Positions 29,785 through 39,080 of a DNA stretch of 64,000 bases are shown here, piece by piece. Below the pieces are notes generated by a model. It had not been told where the DNA came from and did not search any database. It saw only the letters and a list, made by a program, of their open reading frames with translations. This stretch comes from Pseudovibrio brasiliensis. Lineage in GTDB: Bacteria; Pseudomonadota; Alphaproteobacteria; Rhizobiales; Stappiaceae. Where the stretch lies: the NCBI RefSeq assembly GCF_018282095.1, contig NZ_CP074126.1, forward strand, positions 3,576,341-3,640,340. Direction: 5' to 3'. A program made the translations under genes and the position numbers. Numbering within the stretch: position 1 is the first letter of the stretch; every line of letters starts with the position of its first letter.

Positions 29785-30305
29785 TTAAAACACCGATGGG
29801 ATACGCAAACTGATAAAAACCTAAGAAACAGGATTAAACAAAACCTAACTCAATCTCTTCTATTTTTAGTTAATTTAGAAAAATTAATGTGCGATTTACA
29901 TGCTTTGAATAACAAAAAAACCAATAAATTTTCGGACTCTAGCGAAGACCTCAGAAATTTAATTAAAAAAATAAGCAACAACAAAGGCTTACAAAAATAT
30001 CACAAATCCTTAACCACGTTCATCTGTTCGACACATGCCCCAAGCCTCGTTAACTTCCTGTTGGTGACACACTCTCTTTTTATCAGAACGTCCCCAAATT
30101 TTGAGCGGCTTCATCAACATTTACGGTACTCAAAACGTTAATTCCTTACCAAAAGGTCAAGTTCCGGATGAAGCACCCTTGAGTCGCCTGAGGTCAAGTT
30201 TCTAAGCCACCTAAGAAAATCAATAATTTCAGAGCGGCAATAGCATCAACATTTCATCAGCAAATGTGAATTCAGTTTCAACCCGCAATAAGATATTTTT
30301 ATCTC
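29785..30305. other. AT-rich intergenic region between divergent genes
   Basis: About 520 bp, strongly AT-rich. One ORF (29887-30141, plus) was considered and not accepted: it has no ribosome site, no motif and lysine/asparagine codons that just follow the composition. The promoters of the DUF2336 gene and oxyR must lie here. No repeat or RNA structure stands out. Confidence 0.5.
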
Positions 30306-31193
30306 ATGCTTACGTTCAAACAACTTCGCTATTTCGTTGCTGTCCAACAGCACGGTCACTTCGGAAATGCCGCGGAAGAAGTCTGCGTCTCCCAACCCGC
30401 CCTTTCCATGCAGATCCGCGACCTGGAGAAGGAGCTCGGCCTGTGCCTGATCGAAAGAAACGCCCGCTCCATCCGCCTGACACCGGAAGGCGAAGAGATC
30501 GCAAAGCGTGCGAACCAGATCCTGCGGGAGATGCAAGACCTTAAGGCCTACGCAGAACACGCCGCTTCCCCTTTGAGCGGAACCATCCGCCTCGGCGTCA
30601 TCCCTTCACTCGCCCCCTACATCCTCCCGAAACTGCTGCCAGCTCTCACGAAGCAGTATCCTGCATTACAGTTGGACCTTCGGGAAACGCTAACCGCCAC
30701 TCTGCTCAGTGAACTCAAACACGGCACTTTAGACGCGGTCCTCGTGGCTTTGCCTGTTGAAGAGCCCGATCTGGAAGAAGCTCCAATATTTGAAGATCAC
30801 TTCCTTTTAGCTGTAGCCAGTTCACGCGAAATCGACGAACGCAAACGCATGGGCCCTGACGATCTGCACGGTGAGAACCTTCTGCTACTGGAAGAGGGGC
30901 ACTGCCTCAGAGATCAAACACTGAGCTTTTGTGGATCAATTAGTCAAAATCAATCAGCTAATGTGGGCGCCACAAGTATCGCCACAGTCCTCCACATGGT
31001 GGCCGCCGGATATGGAGTAACCGTACTACCGGAAATTTGTGCAGATACAGAAATCGCAGATGATCGCATAACACTTTTGCGGTTTGCTGAGCCTCAACCT
31101 TCCCGTAGGATAGGTTTAATCTGGCGAAAAACTTCACCTAAGAGCGAGGATTACATGGCGCTCGCAAGGTGTTTGCGTAACGTCACCAACTAA
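30306..31193 (+). CDS. oxyR: OxyR, hydrogen peroxide-sensing LysR regulator
   Basis: 295 residues. LysR winged helix (1-65, FVAVQQHGHFGNAAEEVCVSQPAL split by the turn) and a periplasmic-binding-like effector domain (90-295). The redox pair is visible: Cys200 and Cys209 in GHCLRDQTLSFC, with the eight-residue spacing of E. coli C199/C208 and the conserved HCLRDQ loop. Peroxide would form a disulphide and turn on antioxidant genes. No katG or ahpC lies next to it, so its targets are elsewhere. Confidence 0.92.
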   Translation: MLTFKQLRYFVAVQQHGHFGNAAEEVCVSQPALSMQIRDLEKELGLCLIERNARSIRLTPEGEEIAKRANQILREMQDLKAYAEHAASPLSGTIRLGVIPSLAPYILPKLLPALTKQYPALQLDLRETLTATLLSELKHGTLDAVLVALPVEEPDLEEAPIFEDHFLLAVASSREIDERKRMGPDDLHGENLLLLEEGHCLRDQTLSFCGSISQNQSANVGATSIATVLHMVAAGYGVTVLPEICADTEIADDRITLLRFAEPQPSRRIGLIWRKTSPKSEDYMALARCLRNVTN

Positions 31194-31365
31194 TGAAGCT
31201 AGTTAATTCAACCCGTTGCTGTGAATAACCGAAAAATATACCGTATGACTGCATACGCATTATCGATTTTTCTCTAAGCTATAGAACATGGAATAGAAGA
31301 ACGACTCTTAATTTAGATGAACTTCCTTCCATTCAAACGCACGCTATTACACCATCAGCCATTTT

Positions 31366-32001
31366 TTGTTGCTCGGTGTAAAACAGGAATCCAATACCTT
31401 GAGCAATGAGATCGCCCACATTGTAGACCAAGCCTTCTGCAGCTACCTTGCAGACAGCCTTGACCGGCTACAAAAGGGCGTGGCCATAATTCAGGGAAAT
31501 GGCACCATCCTGCGCAGCAACGAGTTCGCCAAGCACCTGTTTGAGCAAACACCTCAAATCAAGATCAGTACCGGCAGGCTGGAGTTCACAGATCCGAGCC
31601 ATCAACGCGAGTTCCAGAACGCACAAAGCCTGGCGACAGCCACCATTGATCTGGATGTGCAGCAGGAGCTGGTCCTCCGCCGTGACGAGGCATTCCTGCG
31701 CCCAATCCATATCGATATCCGTCTGGTTGATACGGATTATGAGGACCTGTTCTTCCTCTTCATCACTGATCTGGAAATCCAGCAGCAGATCAACATCCAG
31801 AAGGCAACCGCCCTCTTCCGCTTGACGGATAAGGAGGCAATCGTTCTGGAACAGCTGTCAGGAACACAGACAGAACCTCAAATCGCAGCAGACCTGGACA
31901 TCACCAAGAACACACTGCGCACACACCGCAAGAACATCTACGCAAAACTGAACGTAAGCAGCCGCGTAGAGCTGGCAATGCTTCTCTCAATTCTGGTGTA
32001 A
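31366..32001 (+). CDS. LuxR-type HTH regulator with PAS-like N-terminus
   Basis: About 211 residues with a C-terminal LuxR/FixJ helix-turn-helix (about 150-208: LTDKEAIVLEQLSG, ITKNTLRTHRKNIYAKLNV). The N-terminal 120 residues look PAS-like (GTILRSNEFAKHLFEQ, then beta-rich stretch) but have no clear ligand motif; they do not resemble the acyl-homoserine lactone domain or a receiver domain. The start is uncertain: no ATG is available, and TTG codons at 31366, 31369 or 31399 are the choices. It is convergent with a Cys-rich regulator, 14 bp between stops. Confidence 0.75.
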   Translation: MLLGVKQESNTLSNEIAHIVDQAFCSYLADSLDRLQKGVAIIQGNGTILRSNEFAKHLFEQTPQIKISTGRLEFTDPSHQREFQNAQSLATATIDLDVQQELVLRRDEAFLRPIHIDIRLVDTDYEDLFFLFITDLEIQQQINIQKATALFRLTDKEAIVLEQLSGTQTEPQIAADLDITKNTLRTHRKNIYAKLNVSSRVELAMLLSILV

Positions 32002-32015
32002 GAGTAAAGGCCCGA

Positions 32016-32642
32016 TTAGTTCGGCGAGACTTTGTAGAGGCAGCGGCGATCCCCTTTGAGGATATGCTCCACGCGCTCAACACGCACATCCGCACCAAGC
32101 ACATCTTGAAACAGATCCAGCTCAGATTGGCAGAAATGCTGGCAGGACCGGGCTGCGGCACAGATGGAACAGTGGTTCTCTGCAAACAGGAAGCTCTCCT
32201 CCCCGTCCTTCAGAACCTCAGCCATATAGCCTTCTTCACTGCGTTGCTCAGCAAGGCAATGCAGTTTCTCAGAGAGAGTTTTCGCAGACTTCATCGCAGA
32301 CACATAGGACTTACGAGACTGATCAGCACGCGCATCAATCAAGCGCTGAAGCCCCTCTTCCCCATAAAGGTCTTTGATGTTGCCAAGCAAATCGACAAGC
32401 ACACCACTATGGTTGTCAGGAAACTTCTTGTTGCCAGTATCCGAAAGGCGCCATGTCCTGCGCGGACGGCCAACAGTTCCCTTCAGATCTTCAAACTCAA
32501 CAAGATCTGCTTCAAGGAGCGCATCCAGATGCTGACGAACAGCCACAGCCGTTACGCCCAGGTGTTTAGCCAGGGTTGCCGCTGTGTTAGGTCCGCGCGA
32601 TTTAAGCGCGTACATCAGTCTGTCTTTTGTGCGATCACTCAT
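32016..32642 (-). CDS. SufR-like Fe-S winged-helix regulator
   Basis: 208 residues. N-terminal DeoR/ArsR-like winged helix (LGVTAVAVRQHLDALLEADLVE near 29-50, wing with GRPRRTWRL). The C-terminal half carries a cysteine cluster at 158, 161, 167, 171 and 201 (NHCSICAAARSCQHFC ... RRCLYKV). This resembles the [4Fe-4S] SufR repressors, where such cysteines hold a sensory cluster controlling Fe-S biogenesis. ATG 32642 is preferred over an upstream GTG. No suf genes are nearby, so the target is unknown; DNA may be bound according to cluster state (inference). Confidence 0.75.
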   Translation of the reverse strand: MSDRTKDRLMYALKSRGPNTAATLAKHLGVTAVAVRQHLDALLEADLVEFEDLKGTVGRPRRTWRLSDTGNKKFPDNHSGVLVDLLGNIKDLYGEEGLQRLIDARADQSRKSYVSAMKSAKTLSEKLHCLAEQRSEEGYMAEVLKDGEESFLFAENHCSICAAARSCQHFCQSELDLFQDVLGADVRVERVEHILKGDRRCLYKVSPN

Positions 32643-33035
32643 AGGAAACTCATAGCACACTAGAAATTATATGAAAAGTTTTAGCTTTCCTAATAAAGCA
32701 AAAGCTACTGGGCATGTACCCTATGTAAACCACGGCAAGGAATCACTGATAACTTACCCATAAAATAGTATTGTCTTTGCCACAGAAGAGATTATGCATC
32801 ATAATTACTCATCTACATATGTAATGCACAAATAAGAAATTTCACTTTTCATATAAACTGAAAAATTCGAAGACGCTTATCCCCATTTTCCTAAAATTTA
32901 CCTAGTATTTTTATAGTATTCCCGTACAACCAGCCCCCAAATTCTCAGAGAGACCCCCGCTTTCTTTTTGCGTAAAAGCCCATAATCCCTATCAATAGAG
33001 GCGTGGTAAACAATTGGTTGATAGTGGTGGGAATG
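32643..33035. other. AT-rich intergenic region
   Basis: About 390 bp between divergent regulators and the next GGDEF gene. No ORF, repeat or hairpin terminator of note. Presumably holds the promoters of both neighbours. Confidence 0.45.
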
Positions 33036-35048
33036 ATGTCTGAAGCAGGCAACACAAAATACAATATCGAGTACCCCGTTTACAGAACGAGCCCTCATTC
33101 TGCAGAGACGCGCCAACAGCCTTTCGCGCAATCCGTCTTACGCGTTTATGAAAAATTGTTCGAGCTGCCCACCTTCATAATGATCAACCGGCAGGATGAT
33201 CTCCACGATACGGAGCTCTTCGTTTCTGACAGCATCCAACCGTTGGAAGCACAGCTACGAACCCTTCTGTCCAAGATTACCGAGCTCCCAATTTGCGGTG
33301 ATGATGTCCAGATCTTCCCACACCGATTTAGAAATGAAAGCACCTCTGCCGCACCATTTCAGTCTGCCACTCAGTTCATTGCACTCATGCCTCTATCTCT
33401 GCAAGACCGTGTCATCGCAGTCGTTGGCATCCTTTGCAACTCAGAGACAAACACGTCCACTCACTTTCCAAGAGCACACTTTCAAAAAGCCTCTGATCAG
33501 CTCATCAATGCAGACCTCACCAAGAAGCTGAAAAGCTTCAGAAATCTGGCACGCATTCTGGTTCCCGGCCTGTTGCGCATCCTCTCAGCCAACGATCTGA
33601 ACGATACTCTGCGCATTCACGATCAAGCCTCTTCAAGGTATTTGCTTCCTCCTCAACAGTCCAATCCGCGTGAGATTTTCACAGTCTGCAACATCGATCC
33701 ACTCACTGGCCTGCGCACCCGAGAAAGCTTTGAGCAGCTGATATCGGATGCAATCGAGAGCGTCACCGATCCGGACCAACGCGTCGCTTTGTTCTATGTG
33801 GATCTGGATCATCTGAAAGTCATCAATGATGCCCACGGCCACGCTGCTGGTGATGCAGCATTGGTTGCCATTTCCGACCGCCTCAAACAGATGGAATGTG
33901 AGAACATCACTGCCCTTCGCTTAGGTGGCGACGAGTTTGCCCTGTTACTGGAAGACACCACCTGTCACCAGATCAGAGCATTACTGGAGGAGCTGCCTGC
34001 GACGCTCAGTCATCCGATCTATCACGAGCATAGCGAGATCCGACCCAAAGTCAGCATCGGTGCTGCCGTATTTCCGCGTCATGCGAACAACGTCAAGGAA
34101 CTGCAAGAGAGTGCCGACACAGCTCTGTATCATGCAAAGAAACGAGGCCGGAACCGCGCCAGCCTCTTCAACCAGGTGATGCGCACGCGGCTGGATCGAC
34201 AGGTCACCTTACAGCGAACCGCCAAACAAGCACTTATGCAAAATCAAGTTGGCACCGTGTTCCAACCCATCAGAACCTGCAAAACCAGCAAGATCAAAAT
34301 GCTGGAAGCCCGCCCAGACTGGCCTACACAAATCCTTGAAATTGCACGTGGCAGTGATCTCTCCAAAATCTTCGACAGCGCCAGCTTCAGCGACATTCTC
34401 GGCGATACTACAATTGCAGCCATCATTCACACCATGCGCGCCTGCCAGAACACATCGATGGAACCTTGGGAGTTCCTGTTCCGCGTGCCAGTGCCATCTC
34501 TATTGAAGGAAGGTTTCTGCGATGATCTCAGCTATCTGCTTCAGGAAAACAACGTCCGACCAGACAAGTTCACATTAGAGATCCCCTCACGGGTTCTCCT
34601 GCGTGCCAACGCGCACATCCTGATCAGTCAGCTCAATGAACTCACCAACACCGGCGTCAAACTCTGCATCAACCACTTCGATTCCGGCGGTCTTAAGATC
34701 GAACACTTCCAAAAACTGAATATCTCTTACATCAAGCTGCACGCAGGATCTGTTGAGAAGCTCTTTGAAGACGAAAAAACAGCCCGTCTGCTCATCGCCG
34801 CAACCGAGTTCGCCCACGCTCTGAACATCGAAATCATTCTCTCAGAAATCAAGAACGCCCATACCGAAGAAAAGCTGAAAGAACTTGGAGCGGAGTATGT
34901 ACAGGGTGAGTTCTATGCACCCGAACAACGCTTCTCAGAAATCTATAAGAAACATGTGCTGGGTATCTCTCAGGATCCAATCCAGAGAGCAAAATCAAGC
35001 ATCACACATAGAAGAGTGTCGCGCCTGCCGTCATCCATGATAAATTAG
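33036..35048 (+). CDS. Soluble GGDEF protein with degenerate EAL domain
   Basis: About 670 residues, no membrane segments. An N-terminal region of about 200 residues (GAF-like in pattern, unassigned), then a GGDEF domain with intact GGDEF (297-301 from this start) and DLDHLK metal motif, then an EAL-like domain that has lost its signature: EARPDW (near 424) replaces EALLRW, and NHFDSGGLK replaces the DDFGTGYSSL loop. The EAL half therefore lacks metal and catalytic residues and probably cannot hydrolyse cyclic-di-GMP, leaving a cyclase with a binding or regulatory tail. The ATG follows GGTGGG; an upstream GTG (33003) is possible. Confidence 0.85.
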   Translation: MSEAGNTKYNIEYPVYRTSPHSAETRQQPFAQSVLRVYEKLFELPTFIMINRQDDLHDTELFVSDSIQPLEAQLRTLLSKITELPICGDDVQIFPHRFRNESTSAAPFQSATQFIALMPLSLQDRVIAVVGILCNSETNTSTHFPRAHFQKASDQLINADLTKKLKSFRNLARILVPGLLRILSANDLNDTLRIHDQASSRYLLPPQQSNPREIFTVCNIDPLTGLRTRESFEQLISDAIESVTDPDQRVALFYVDLDHLKVINDAHGHAAGDAALVAISDRLKQMECENITALRLGGDEFALLLEDTTCHQIRALLEELPATLSHPIYHEHSEIRPKVSIGAAVFPRHANNVKELQESADTALYHAKKRGRNRASLFNQVMRTRLDRQVTLQRTAKQALMQNQVGTVFQPIRTCKTSKIKMLEARPDWPTQILEIARGSDLSKIFDSASFSDILGDTTIAAIIHTMRACQNTSMEPWEFLFRVPVPSLLKEGFCDDLSYLLQENNVRPDKFTLEIPSRVLLRANAHILISQLNELTNTGVKLCINHFDSGGLKIEHFQKLNISYIKLHAGSVEKLFEDEKTARLLIAATEFAHALNIEIILSEIKNAHTEEKLKELGAEYVQGEFYAPEQRFSEIYKKHVLGISQDPIQRAKSSITHRRVSRLPSSMIN

Positions 35049-35077
35049 CGCTCAAACATCAGCGCAAGAGATCATGT

Positions 35078-35413
35078 GTGAGCAAAACCAAAAAACAACG
35101 GGCAATCAGTGATGCACTTGGCGCATTGATACCACACGTGCCATTTCTGGATGCAGCTGAAATCAGAAGCAAAGCAAACCAGCAACATCTGCGCCACCTA
35201 CCGGCACATATCGCCGTTCTGCTGGCAACAACCAGTTATGTGCGCCACCAATACACGGATTATGATGATTTGCTGGAAGACGGTTTAGACCGCGACGCCG
35301 CACGCTACTGCGTGGCTGACGAAATGGAAGCCACCATCACATCGTGGGGTGGCACCATAACTGCGGATGAACTGCTGGCCGCTCCCAATGAAAGCGGCGA
35401 GCACGATCAATAG
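35078..35413 (+). CDS. DUF2293 protein
   Basis: 111 residues starting at GTG. The core AHIAVLLATTSYVRHQYTDYDDLLEDG followed by RDAARYCVADEMEATI matches the small DUF2293 family of bacterial and fungal proteins, of unknown function. The HxYTDYDxLL part is the recognisable section. It follows the GGDEF gene by 29 bp and may be cotranscribed. Confidence 0.65.
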   Translation: MSKTKKQRAISDALGALIPHVPFLDAAEIRSKANQQHLRHLPAHIAVLLATTSYVRHQYTDYDDLLEDGLDRDAARYCVADEMEATITSWGGTITADELLAAPNESGEHDQ

Positions 35414-35420
35414 CTATAAA

Positions 35421-35684
35421 TTATCGGCAAACACCAATAATCCAAGTAAAGGCAAGAGCTACCAGGCACAGCGCTGGAATAATGATCGCAGCATAGCCGA
35501 AGAACGCAATTGCAAGGCCCCAACCAACAAAGAAGTTAGCGCAGAAATAGTACTTAGCTTCGCTGTTGCCGTGAACAGCGTCTTTAAACAACCAGCCGAT
35601 GATTGGAACAAGGAAGAGTATTTTAAAGAACAGCGGATCGCTATCCTGCTGAGCCTCAGCAGAAGACAAAGTTGTATCGCTCAT
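35421..35684 (-). CDS. Small membrane protein, unknown
   Basis: 87 residues: a polar N-terminus of about 17 residues followed by two or three hydrophobic segments (ILFLVPIIGWLF, ANFFVGWGLAIAFF, AIIIPALCLVALAF). It resembles two- or three-helix inner-membrane proteins of unknown role. It is convergent with the DUF2293 gene, 7 bp between stops. Confidence 0.6.
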   Translation of the reverse strand: MSDTTLSSAEAQQDSDPLFFKILFLVPIIGWLFKDAVHGNSEAKYYFCANFFVGWGLAIAFFGYAAIIIPALCLVALAFTWIIGVCR

Positions 35685-35877
35685 TACAGTGCCCGTTTTT
35701 GTTTGATGGGGAAGAACACAATCTTGACTTACATCAATTTAGCAGTTGCGCGCATGCGTCACATCAGCACATCTACGTATGAAGCATGAATATAAATAAC
35801 TGCTCTGCTTTTCTCAAAAACTGCACATCATACAGCAATAACCACAGTCCATTTTCCTCGCAACCACATCACCCCAA

Positions 35878-35904
35878 CAAAAAAGGCCCGCAAATGCGGG
35901 CCTT
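35878..35904 (-). terminator. Rho-independent terminator of ettA
   Basis: Minus-strand 9-bp stem AAGGCCCGC / GCGGGCCTT (35883-35904) with a 4-nt loop and T tract, 23 bp after the ettA stop. Confidence 0.88.
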
Positions 35905-35926
35905 AATTCTTAGTAACAAGCAGTAC

Positions 35927-37576
35927 TTAGCGCGTAAGTGGCTTGTACTTGATGCGGCTTGGGTCTGCAGCGTGTGCACCCAGGCGGCGAACCTTGTCTT
36001 TCTCGTAGTCTTCGAAGTTACCTTCAAACCACTCAACGTGGCTATCACCTTCAAAGGCCAGCATGTGCGTTGCCAGACGGTCAAGGAACATACGATCGTG
36101 CGAGATAACCACGGCACAGCCTGCGTAGTTTTCAAGAGCGTCTTCCAGCGCAGCGAGGGTTTCGGTATCAAGATCGTTGGTCGGCTCATCGAGCAGCAGC
36201 ACGTTAGCGCCGGACTTCAGAACCTTGGCAAGGTGAACGCGGTTACGCTGACCACCGGAAAGGTCACCAACTTTCGCCTGCTGTCCTGCACCTTTAAAGT
36301 TGAAGGAAGAACAGTATGCGCGAGAGTTAATCTCTTTCTTATCCAGATAGATAACTTCAGCGCCTTCGGAAATCTCTTCCCAAACGGTCTTGCTGTCATC
36401 CAGTTTGTCACGGGACTGATCCACGTAACCAAGATGCACACGTTCACCAAGCTCAACTTTACCGCTATCTGGCTTTTCCTGACCGGTCAGAAGCTTGAAG
36501 AGAGTTGATTTACCAGCACCGTTTGGACCAATCACACCAACAATACCACCGCGAGGCAGTTTGAAGGACAAGTCTTCAATCAGCAGGCGGTCACCAAAGC
36601 CCTTGGAGACGTTTTCCAGATCGATAACGTTGTTACCGAGGCGTTCACCAACAGGAATGAGGATCTGCTCAATGGAAGGCATACGCTCTTCCTGAGCTTC
36701 CAGCAGCTCGTCATAAGCCTTGATACGCGCTTTGGACTTGGTCTGACGGCCTTTCGGCGACATACCCATCCATTCACGTTCGCGCTTGATCGCACGGGAG
36801 CGAGCCATGTTTTCACGGCCTTCTTGCTCCATACGCTTGGTCTTCTTCTCAAGGTATGTGGTGTAGTTGCCTTCGTAAGGAATGCCCTGACCGCGGTCAA
36901 GTTCCAGAATCCAGCCAGTCACGTTATCAAGGAAGTAGCGATCGTGGGTGATGATCAGAACGGAACCCTTGAACTCGCGCAGGTGGCGCTCCAGCCAGTG
37001 AACGGTTTCAGCGTCCAAGTGGTTGGTTGGCTCATCCAGCAGCAGCAGATCAGGCTCAGAAAGCAGAAGCTTACAAAGCGCAACGCGGCGGCGTTCACCA
37101 CCAGAGAGATTTACAACAGAGCTGTCAGATGGAGGGCAGCGCAGCGCTTCCATTGCCATCTCTACCTGGCTATCCAGGTTCCACAGATCCTGAGCATCGA
37201 TCTCGTCCTGAAGCTGAGCACCTTCCTCGGCAGTCTCGTCCGAGTAGTTCATCATCAGCTCATTGTAACGGTCCAGCTTTGCCTGCTTGTGGGCAACCCC
37301 TTCCATTACGTTTTCAAAGACGGTCTTGTCCGGGTCCAGATGCGGTTCCTGTGGTAGGTAACCAACCTTGGCACCCTCAGCAGCCCATGCTTCACCGGTG
37401 TACTCTTTATCCAGACCAGCCATGATCTTCAAAAGAGTGGACTTACCTGCACCGTTAGGACCAAGGATACCGATTTTCGCATCCGGGTAGAAAGACAGGT
37501 GAATGTTGTCGAGTACTTTTTTAGCACCGTAGGCCTTGGAGACCCCGTGCATGTGATAGATGAACTGGCGCGCCAT
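35927..37576 (-). CDS. ettA: Energy-dependent translational throttle ABC-F protein
   Basis: 549 residues with two ABC-F ATPase cassettes and no membrane domain. Walker A GPNGAGKST occurs near residues 39-47 and again near 345; signatures LSGGERRRVAL and LSGGQRNRVHLAK. The linker between cassettes (YTTYLEKKTKRMEQEGRENM region) is the P-site-tRNA-interacting motif. EttA binds the ribosomal E site and gates the first elongation step according to ATP/ADP ratio. Length, order and C-terminal KPLTR ending fit EttA rather than other ABC-F types. Monocistronic. Confidence 0.95.
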   Translation of the reverse strand: MARQFIYHMHGVSKAYGAKKVLDNIHLSFYPDAKIGILGPNGAGKSTLLKIMAGLDKEYTGEAWAAEGAKVGYLPQEPHLDPDKTVFENVMEGVAHKQAKLDRYNELMMNYSDETAEEGAQLQDEIDAQDLWNLDSQVEMAMEALRCPPSDSSVVNLSGGERRRVALCKLLLSEPDLLLLDEPTNHLDAETVHWLERHLREFKGSVLIITHDRYFLDNVTGWILELDRGQGIPYEGNYTTYLEKKTKRMEQEGRENMARSRAIKREREWMGMSPKGRQTKSKARIKAYDELLEAQEERMPSIEQILIPVGERLGNNVIDLENVSKGFGDRLLIEDLSFKLPRGGIVGVIGPNGAGKSTLFKLLTGQEKPDSGKVELGERVHLGYVDQSRDKLDDSKTVWEEISEGAEVIYLDKKEINSRAYCSSFNFKGAGQQAKVGDLSGGQRNRVHLAKVLKSGANVLLLDEPTNDLDTETLAALEDALENYAGCAVVISHDRMFLDRLATHMLAFEGDSHVEWFEGNFEDYEKDKVRRLGAHAADPSRIKYKPLTR

Positions 37577-37774
37577 GGACTGCCTGCATCTCCTGATCTG
37601 TGTAAACTAAGAATTCTCTGGGAAGCACTCATAGTGGAAGCTGCGCTCTGGGGCAATCCATAACACTCCAGGCAGAATGAAAACTGCTCGATTTCCTAGC
37701 TTTTTGATTTGAGCTCAGAGCAAAAAGGCGAAGTCAGGATCAAACCAAGGAAGTTGCTCAGTACTTCGGTTGCA

Positions 37775-38035
37775 TTAGTCATCATCACTCTCGATTTTAA
37801 CGCTTGGAAATTTCTTCTGCCATGCTGATTCAAGAAGTGACCACCAAGCCACTTTCATAAAGACAAACACAACAATTGAAATTGCAAACCAAACAACACT
37901 TTTCTGATGAGCGATGGAAATCAAATGCCCACCAACAATTAGAGATAGGAGAAACAACAAGAATGAAAAAGGCAGATTGACTTCGACAAAAAAACGGAGG
38001 CCATTCCAGATAGCAGCTAAGTAATCTCGAATCAT
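37775..38035 (-). CDS. Small two-helix membrane protein, unknown
   Basis: About 86 residues. Two membrane helices (FFVEVNLPFSFLLFLLSLIVGG and VVWFAISIVVFVFMKVAW split by SIAHQKS), then a basic and acidic tail (KIESDDD). The outline recalls small exopolysaccharide-regulating (ExoX-like) membrane proteins of rhizobia, but the match is by shape only. ATG 38035 with GAGG upstream is preferred over an upstream start at 38101. Lower GC than its neighbours. Confidence 0.5.
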   Translation of the reverse strand: MIRDYLAAIWNGLRFFVEVNLPFSFLLFLLSLIVGGHLISIAHQKSVVWFAISIVVFVFMKVAWWSLLESAWQKKFPSVKIESDDD

Positions 38036-38132
38036 AAACCTGTTTACCTCTAGCAATAGACAAGACCTTTTCAAGCTAGAGGAGAGGCTAGAATTAAACA
38101 TCTCTGATAAATGGAGATATCCATCAAGCTTC

Positions 38133-38163
38133 TAAAAAAACAGCCGTGGAACACGGCTGTTTT
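38133..38163 (-). terminator. Terminator of cobalt permease gene (possibly bidirectional)
   Basis: Stem ACAGCCGTG / CACGGCTGT (38140-38160) flanked by T runs on both strands. It ends the permease transcript 26 bp after its stop. Confidence 0.85.
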
Positions 38164-38185
38164 CTAAAGTAAATTTCGTAGAAAC

Positions 38186-38851
38186 TTACGCCATCTTCAG
38201 TTGCGGAACTACAGTAAGATTCCGAACCACAGCATTGTCTTCAATAGCCTTCAACCCCTTCACAGCAAGGAAGGTCACAACAGGCTCAAAGACAACAATC
38301 GCCAGATAAGACAAGGCAAACTGCGCCCACGCCGTAAACGGTGTTGCCACTTCGCCAATCATCAGCCAGAAGCCAACCATGCCGGTTACACCTGCATAGT
38401 ACATAGCATCCAGCTTCAGGATCTGGGCAAAGCTCAGACGCTTGGTCAGGTCTTTGTCAAACAGCTGCTTACCACCCAGATAATGAACGGAAATCAATGG
38501 CAGCATCAAAGACAGACTGTTGACGCCAAGGTGGTACATGTCCTGCGGATCAAAAGCGAGCGCCTGAAACAGCAACCCGACTGCAAACCCAAGCAGAACA
38601 GGCGTAAAGCCGAGTGTCAGATACATCGCCATCGCCCCAATAAAATGAAGCTCGGATGGCCCGACGGACATATGGAAACTCTGCATGAAAATGGAGAAGA
38701 AACCAGCAGCCAATAATGTTTTCAGCGGAGTAAGCGGCTCTTTCAGAAATTCAGAGATCTGCTCTTTGCAGCCCCAAACAAAAACGCCGACGGCACCTGC
38801 ATTGGCAGCAATAACCTTGGCCGCAGAAACGTAACCCGGTTCAATATGCAT
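38186..38851 (-). CDS. CbiM-like cobalt ECF transporter permease, solitary
   Basis: 221 residues, seven hydrophobic segments. The N-terminus MHIEPG preserves the Met1-His2 metal site of CbiM/NikM proteins. MQSFHMSVGPSELHF-IG (residues 56-71) aligns with the CbiM loop that supplies a third ligand, with His69 equivalent to the GHLLG histidine. The protein would take up Co2+ for cobalamin. Partner genes cbiN, cbiQ and cbiO are absent from the window, so it either borrows an ATPase module or works alone. A cobalamin riboswitch lies directly upstream. Confidence 0.8.
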   Translation of the reverse strand: MHIEPGYVSAAKVIAANAGAVGVFVWGCKEQISEFLKEPLTPLKTLLAAGFFSIFMQSFHMSVGPSELHFIGAMAMYLTLGFTPVLLGFAVGLLFQALAFDPQDMYHLGVNSLSLMLPLISVHYLGGKQLFDKDLTKRLSFAQILKLDAMYYAGVTGMVGFWLMIGEVATPFTAWAQFALSYLAIVVFEPVVTFLAVKGLKAIEDNAVVRNLTVVPQLKMA

Positions 38852-38899
38852 TTAATATGCTCCTCTTCGCACCCACCGTGCGTCTATGAGTTTATGTCA

Positions 38900-39080
38900 T
38901 GTCGGGCAGGTTTCCTGGCTCATGGCTTTTGCATCACTCGCCTTCCCAGAGATCATCTCCAGTGGCTTTTATGAGGAACGCACCACGTAACAGTTGCGGG
39001 GGCAGCTGCGGCTCGGGCCCATCTTTGGTCATCCCTACCGCATTCCCTTTTCATCCAAGAAGCTTGGCTTCTACAGAACC
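38900..39080 (-). promoter_or_regulatory. Cobalamin (AdoCbl) riboswitch
   Basis: On the minus strand the leader reads in order: AAAGGGAATGCGGT; GCCGCAGCTGCCCCCGCAACTGT as the core (split here across positions 39010-38988); GCCACTGG; TGGGAAGGCG; and the B12 box AGCCAGGAAACCTGCC at 38920-38905. All conserved blocks of the cobalamin aptamer are present in proper order and spacing, ending about 50 nt before the CbiM-like start. Cobalamin binding would shut off cobalt uptake when B12 is abundant. Confidence 0.93.

Noticed and set aside
29887-30141. 84-residue open frame in AT-rich gap
   Set aside because: No ribosome site, no motif, amino acids follow base composition.
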